Shown here in pieces: positions 59,966 to 64,000 of a DNA stretch of 64,000 nt (the stretch's first letter is position 1; each line of letters starts with the position of its first letter). This DNA is from Bin5 sp965208965. GTDB lineage: Bacteria > Chloroflexota > Anaerolineae > Caldilineales > Caldilineaceae. A model generated the notes under the pieces. That model ran no database searches. It was not told where the DNA came from and was given only the letters and a program-made list of their open reading frames with translations. Position numbers and translations under genes: made by a program. The stretch spans positions 1,736,001 to 1,800,000 of the forward strand of contig OZ242384.1 in NCBI GenBank assembly GCA_965208965.1, written 5' to 3'.

Positions 59966-61498
59966 GTGAGAGACGCCAGCGAACTGTTCGACCCGGAAAA
60001 CCTGAGCGATCAGGAACAGAGTCGCCTGCAGAAGCTGGATGCCCTGCGCGCACGGGGGATCGACCCCTATCCGGCACGCGTGAACCGCTCCCATACGATC
60101 GCCGCAGCCCGCGCCCTTTATGACGACAGCGCCGAGGAGCAGCCGGTCGTGTCCGTCGCTGGCCGTCTCAAGCGCATCCGCGTGATGGGCAAGGTCAGCT
60201 TCGCCGACCTGGACGACGGCAGCGCACAGATCCAGCTCTTCGTCCAGCGCGATAGCCTGCCCGACGGCTGGTACAACGAAGTCTGGAAACGCCTCATCGA
60301 CCTCGGCGACTTCATCAGCGCCAGCGGCCCACTCTCCGTCACCCGCAGCGGCGAACTGAGCATCACTGTCCAGAAGATCACCTTCCTGGCCAAAGCCCTC
60401 AAACCGATGCCGGACAAATGGCACGGCGTGCGCGATCCGGAAGTTCGCTACCGGCGGCGCTATGTGGACCTGCTGGCCAACGAAGATGCACGCGCTTTGT
60501 TCCGTGACCGGGCTGTGGTCGTGCGCGCCCTGCGTACCTACCTCGACGACGCCGGCTTCCTCGAAGTCGAGACACCGATCCTGCAACCGCTCTACGGCGG
60601 CGCCGCCGCACAACCCTTCGTCACTCACCATAACCAGCTCCACCAGGATCTCTATCTGCGCATCAGCTTCGAGCTCTACCTGAAGCGGCTGATCGTCGGC
60701 GGCTTTCCCGCCGTCTACGAGATCGGACGCGACTTCCGCAATGAAGGCGTCAGCTTTAAGCACAATCCGGAATTTACCCAGTTGGAGTTCTACGAGGCCT
60801 ACGTCGACTACGAAGATGTCATGCGGCGCACCGAGGAGATGGTCGCCTTAACCGCCGAACAGGTGACCGGCAGCCCCGTTGTCACCTGGCAGGAGCACAC
60901 CATCGATTTTACACCGCCCTGGCCGCGCCTCCCCCTCCGCCAGGCCATCCTCGACGCATCCGGCATCGACTACGAGCGTTTTACCGATGCAGGCAGCCTC
61001 CGTGCCGAGATGCGCAGCCGCGGCGTCGACGCCGCCGGCGAGGACAACTGGGGCCAGCTGGTGGACCAGCTGCTCTCCAAATTTTGCGAACCCAAGCTGA
61101 TCCAGCCCACCTTTCTGGTCGACTACCCGCGCGAAGTCAGCCCGCTGGCCAAAGGGATGCCGGAGAATGAGCGCCTGGTTGAGCGCTTTGAAGGCTTCGC
61201 CGCCGGCATGGAGCTTTGCAACGCCTTCACCGAGCTCAACGATCCCGTTGACCAGCTGCAGCGCTTCCTCGACGAAAACTATCGCGCGCAACAAGGCGAT
61301 GAAGAGGCGCACCCGGTCGATATCGACTACGTCGAAGCGCTCAGCTATGGCATGCCGCCCACCGGCGGTTTCGGCATGGGCATCGACCGCCTCACCATGC
61401 TGCTCACGGACCGCGACACGATCCGCGAGGTCATCCTCTTCCCCCACCTGCGCGAAATCGACGACACGCCCCAAGCGGACGCCGCCCCCGATGCCTAA
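59966..61498 (+). CDS. lysS: Lysyl-tRNA synthetase (class II)
   Basis: A 510-residue class IIb synthetase charging tRNA-Lys. An OB-fold anticodon-binding domain (about 45-150, VSVAGRLKRIRVMGKVSFADL) is followed by the catalytic core with motif 1 (FLEVETPIL), motif 2 (YEIGRDFRNEGVSFKHNPEFTQLE, core GRDFRNEG) and motif 3 (GGFGMGIDRLTML). GTG 59966 is preferred because AGGA lies about nine bases upstream; a TTG at 59936 would add ten residues. It is probably co-transcribed with greA. Confidence 0.96.
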   Translation: MRDASELFDPENLSDQEQSRLQKLDALRARGIDPYPARVNRSHTIAAARALYDDSAEEQPVVSVAGRLKRIRVMGKVSFADLDDGSAQIQLFVQRDSLPDGWYNEVWKRLIDLGDFISASGPLSVTRSGELSITVQKITFLAKALKPMPDKWHGVRDPEVRYRRRYVDLLANEDARALFRDRAVVVRALRTYLDDAGFLEVETPILQPLYGGAAAQPFVTHHNQLHQDLYLRISFELYLKRLIVGGFPAVYEIGRDFRNEGVSFKHNPEFTQLEFYEAYVDYEDVMRRTEEMVALTAEQVTGSPVVTWQEHTIDFTPPWPRLPLRQAILDASGIDYERFTDAGSLRAEMRSRGVDAAGEDNWGQLVDQLLSKFCEPKLIQPTFLVDYPREVSPLAKGMPENERLVERFEGFAAGMELCNAFTELNDPVDQLQRFLDENYRAQQGDEEAHPVDIDYVEALSYGMPPTGGFGMGIDRLTMLLTDRDTIREVILFPHLREIDDTPQADAAPDA

Positions 61499-61504
61499 GA
61501 GCCG

Positions 61505-61540
61505 GCCGCCGCAGTCGCGCTCCCCGCAGTCGACGGCGGC
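61505..61540 (+). terminator. Inverted repeat after lysS
   Basis: GCCGCCG (61505-61511) and CGGCGGC (61534-61540) are 7-bp arms around a 22-base gap directly past the lysS stop, with no T-run. Terminator function is uncertain. Confidence 0.35.
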
Positions 61541-61698
61541 GCCTAGCCTAGGAAGTCAACCTTTTCGACTGGGCAGTCCAAGCCGACAGGTATGCAGATG
61601 TTTAGAAGAAAAGACGACAATATGGCCATCACAATATCCAACGGACCAAGCAGAGATGGCACGGGCAGACTGACACTTCTAAAGGTAGGAGGCGTTCA

Positions 61699-63453
61699 AT
61701 GTTACAGAAAATAACGGACGAGATAACAAGAGATTTTTATCAGCATAATTTCCCCAACGATGGTCAACGGTTTGTGGCATGGTATGTCCACAACATACAT
61801 GGGCGTGACATGATCGAAACCAAGGAAGATGTCACTGACGGACCCGATGACAAGCAAATCGACGCGTTAATCGTTGACGACGACAATAGCACCGTTTACG
61901 TAATCCAAGGAAAGTTTGTCGGTGAGGGAAACGTAGATGCCGAACCGCTACGAGAAGTTCTTGCGTCGTGGGCTCTTTTCAAGAACATTGCAAAGTTGCA
62001 AGAAACTGGAAACCAGAAGCTTAAACGACGTCTGACCGAAGTAGCGACTGCGCTTGAGGACGACTACAGTGTAGCATTTGAGTTGATCGTTACAGGACGT
62101 TTAACTGAGAGTGCGACGAGCGACCTCGCTGAATTTCAGAAGACACTCGCGGATTCCGACGATGTTCCCGCTGAGATTCATGTTGTCGACTCTGATGAGC
62201 TGCAGCGGCGTTATGACATCGCACTTGAGAGAGAAAACCCGCTAATTAGCCATAGAATCCTGTTGGACACGGGAAAATACATGGTCATGGAAATTGGCGG
62301 AACAAACTGTGTCGTCGCAGCTATCCCCCTGAAAGACTGCATCAAATTTCCAGGAATCAAAGATGGTACTCTTTTTCAAAAGAATGTCCGGCAGTCATTA
62401 GGTTTAAATAATCGAGTTAACAAGGGCATAAAAGCCAGTATATATGGCATGGCACATCACGACTTTTTTTTCTACCATAATGGTATTACCGCGATCTGCA
62501 ATAACCTGGATTTATCCGATGGCCTATTGACAGTGAAAGGGCTCAGTGTCGTAAACGGATGTCAATCGTTAAACACCATTCTCTCGTGCAGCGAAAAAGT
62601 CAAAGAGTTAGACGATGCTTTCATAATGATGCGCTTTTATGAAATCCCGGAACGAAAGCGGGCCGATCAAATCAGCGTATCCACTAACTCCCAGAGCGCG
62701 GTCAAACCTCGTGACTTAAGGAGCAACGACAGACGCGTACTGGCATTGAAACGTTCCTATGAAGGAAGATATCCTCAAGGGTTTTTCATCACGAAGCGCG
62801 GAGAGGAGGCTCCCGCCAACAAAGAGAGCACCTTGATCGTGGATCTCCTTGACCTCGGCAAATACATGATCGCATGGCACTCTCAACGGCCTAATATTTC
62901 TTATAGCGAAAACAAGATTTTCGACAAACACTTTGAGCAGTTGTTCAGCAGAAATCGAGACTACGCTCCAGAAAATGTATATGCGCTTTCTCACTGGATG
63001 CAGGAGGTGAAGAGGCGTTGGAAGAAGGACAATCCATTAGCACTTAATGAATCGTTACTTGCGATGCAAGCGTATGCCCCATATCACCATTTATATGCTG
63101 TGTCACTTTGCTTTTGTGTCGCCAATAGGATTGGGGACGTAGTGCCGGACCCTGTAATCGCATACCAGAAGGCCAACGCGGCAGATCTTGTCGGTCAGGT
63201 TGTCGATATAGCCGGAACGTGCCTAAATAGTGCGTTAGAAGCGGCGGCAAATGAGCCACTGCCACACAATCGCGTTTTTAGTCCACAGAACTGGATAAAA
63301 ACGAAGTCTTGCCTCTCTGGAATAAGCCTAGCTATCAATCAATACTTCACGATGCTTCCGGCAATGCCGCATGGAAGTGAGCTCAATCAAATGCTTCGCG
63401 AAAGTCTCAAGATGGAAACTAAGCACTTTAAGGAGCGTTGGGCGGCTGACTAA
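61699..63453 (+). CDS. AIPR family protein with nuclease-like N-terminus
   Basis: A 584-residue protein of the AIPR family (abortive infection phage resistance, PF10592). Core motifs are FQKNVRQSLGLNNRVNKGI (226-244), FFFYHNGITAICNN (256-269) and VVNGCQSLNT (284-293). The N-terminal part has D55 followed by Q70-G71-K72 on a predicted strand (TVYVIQGKF), with E40 upstream. This is the layout of PD-(D/E)xK nucleases of the QxK type, so DNA or RNA cleavage is plausible but unproven. AGGAGG stands six bases before the ATG. Base composition is visibly less GC-rich and codon use richer in AGA, AAA and ATA than in its neighbours, suggesting horizontal acquisition. No partner gene is adjacent. Confidence 0.85.
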   Translation: MLQKITDEITRDFYQHNFPNDGQRFVAWYVHNIHGRDMIETKEDVTDGPDDKQIDALIVDDDNSTVYVIQGKFVGEGNVDAEPLREVLASWALFKNIAKLQETGNQKLKRRLTEVATALEDDYSVAFELIVTGRLTESATSDLAEFQKTLADSDDVPAEIHVVDSDELQRRYDIALERENPLISHRILLDTGKYMVMEIGGTNCVVAAIPLKDCIKFPGIKDGTLFQKNVRQSLGLNNRVNKGIKASIYGMAHHDFFFYHNGITAICNNLDLSDGLLTVKGLSVVNGCQSLNTILSCSEKVKELDDAFIMMRFYEIPERKRADQISVSTNSQSAVKPRDLRSNDRRVLALKRSYEGRYPQGFFITKRGEEAPANKESTLIVDLLDLGKYMIAWHSQRPNISYSENKIFDKHFEQLFSRNRDYAPENVYALSHWMQEVKRRWKKDNPLALNESLLAMQAYAPYHHLYAVSLCFCVANRIGDVVPDPVIAYQKANAADLVGQVVDIAGTCLNSALEAAANEPLPHNRVFSPQNWIKTKSCLSGISLAINQYFTMLPAMPHGSELNQMLRESLKMETKHFKERWAAD

Positions 63454-63770
63454 CCTGATTGCCGCAACTCTTGTAATACACACGGACGCTCAGTTTTTTT
63501 GTGGTGTCCTTGGCTGACAAAGATCACGCTCTCCGGACTCGTTGCCCAATGGCAGCTAATGATTTACTTCCCTGATTGGAAGCAAGGACACTGTACGAGT
63601 GTCCATACCTGATTTGAGTTTGACCAAAGTAGCTGGTTACCGATGCCAGTGTAATTCCCTAGAGGTAACCGGGAAACAACCCCCATTACGAGATGTCCCC
63701 GCCCGTGCGATCGCTATTTGACGCGCGCCGCAACACTCTGCCATAATAACCCCCACAACCGCATAACCTA
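63454..63770. other. Gap between AIPR gene and riboswitch
   Basis: No gene is seen. It contains the hairpins GGACACT-gtacg-AGTGTCC (63586-63604) and GGTTACC/GGTAACC (63635-63670), and the promoter of the riboswitch transcript near its end. Confidence 0.5.
63718..63747 (+). promoter_or_regulatory. Promoter of the FMN riboswitch transcript
   Basis: -35 TTGACG (63718-63723), an 18-base spacer and -10 CATAAT (63742-63747) place transcription start about 17 bases before the riboswitch. Confidence 0.6.
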
Positions 63771-63945
<175 letters not shown>

Positions 63946-64000
63946 CAAAGAGCGAGGGCAATGCCATTGCGTGTATTGTTCCCGTTTTCTTTAGTTATTC

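Noticed and set aside
59375..60763. A 462-codon minus-strand frame opposite greA and lysS
   Set aside because: It spans two real genes on the other strand and encodes no recognisable motif.
61598..61714. A 38-codon frame overlapping the AIPR start
   Set aside because: It could be a leader peptide, but it has no ribosome site of its own and no recognisable sequence. The AGGAGG inside it belongs to the AIPR gene.

Overview
The window is a high-GC bacterial chromosome segment dominated by housekeeping genes. It most likely comes from a Chloroflexota (Anaerolineae/Caldilineae-type) genome. That placement is an inference from protein character: a class II (B12) ribonucleotide reductase with NrdR, a DUF3048/SH3 envelope protein, RicT beside holB, RNase Y, unusual insertions in both large RNA polymerase subunits, and a dcw cluster without murE. 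No 16S rRNA gene is present to confirm it.

Layout. 1-4345: a DUF971 gene and a slipin gene (minus strand), an SH3/DUF3048 membrane protein (plus) and a GNAT acetyltransferase (minus). 4346-11062 (plus): a DnaA-box array that may be part of oriC, then dnaA, recA, recX and rny. 11223-13185 (minus): holB-ricT. 13590-32107 (minus): the translation/transcription block, in transcription order rpoB-rpoC, rpsL-rpsG-fusA, tuf, tRNA-Trp, secE-nusG, rplK-rplA, rplJ-rplL. Compared with the textbook order (secE-nusG-rplKAJL-rpoBC-rpsLG-fusA-tuf), the two halves are swapped. Local promoters, a probable L10 leader with an attenuator, and several terminators divide it. 31753-33232 is a 1.5 kb gene-free divergent region. 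It holds a near-consensus rpoB promoter, a cluster of GTAACAT-type repeats and an MraZ operator (three TGGG units 10 bp apart).

33233-54652 (plus): the division and cell wall cluster mraZ-rsmH-ftsL-ftsI-murF-mraY-murD-ftsW-murG-(two CvpA-like membrane proteins)-murC-(P-loop kinase)-murB-ddl-ftsQ-ftsA-ftsZ. It would supply most peptidoglycan precursor steps and the core divisome, but murE is not in it. 54653-58379 (plus): a promoter with two NrdR-box-like palindromes 32 bp apart, nrdR, and nrdJ with its own promoter. Next come a SAM methyltransferase (minus), greA and lysS (plus), and then a lower-GC gene for an AIPR-family protein (abortive infection/phage resistance family) with an N-terminal nuclease-like motif. 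The window ends in an FMN riboswitch whose riboflavin gene lies beyond the edge.

The least expected items are: an alpha-CTD-like helix-hairpin-helix segment and a coiled-coil insertion inside RpoC; a triplicated EWL-type repeat inserted in RpoB; a 12-bp inverted repeat that could mask the rpsL start codon only in read-through mRNA; the paired NrdR boxes; the MraZ operator; and the single-gene AIPR locus.
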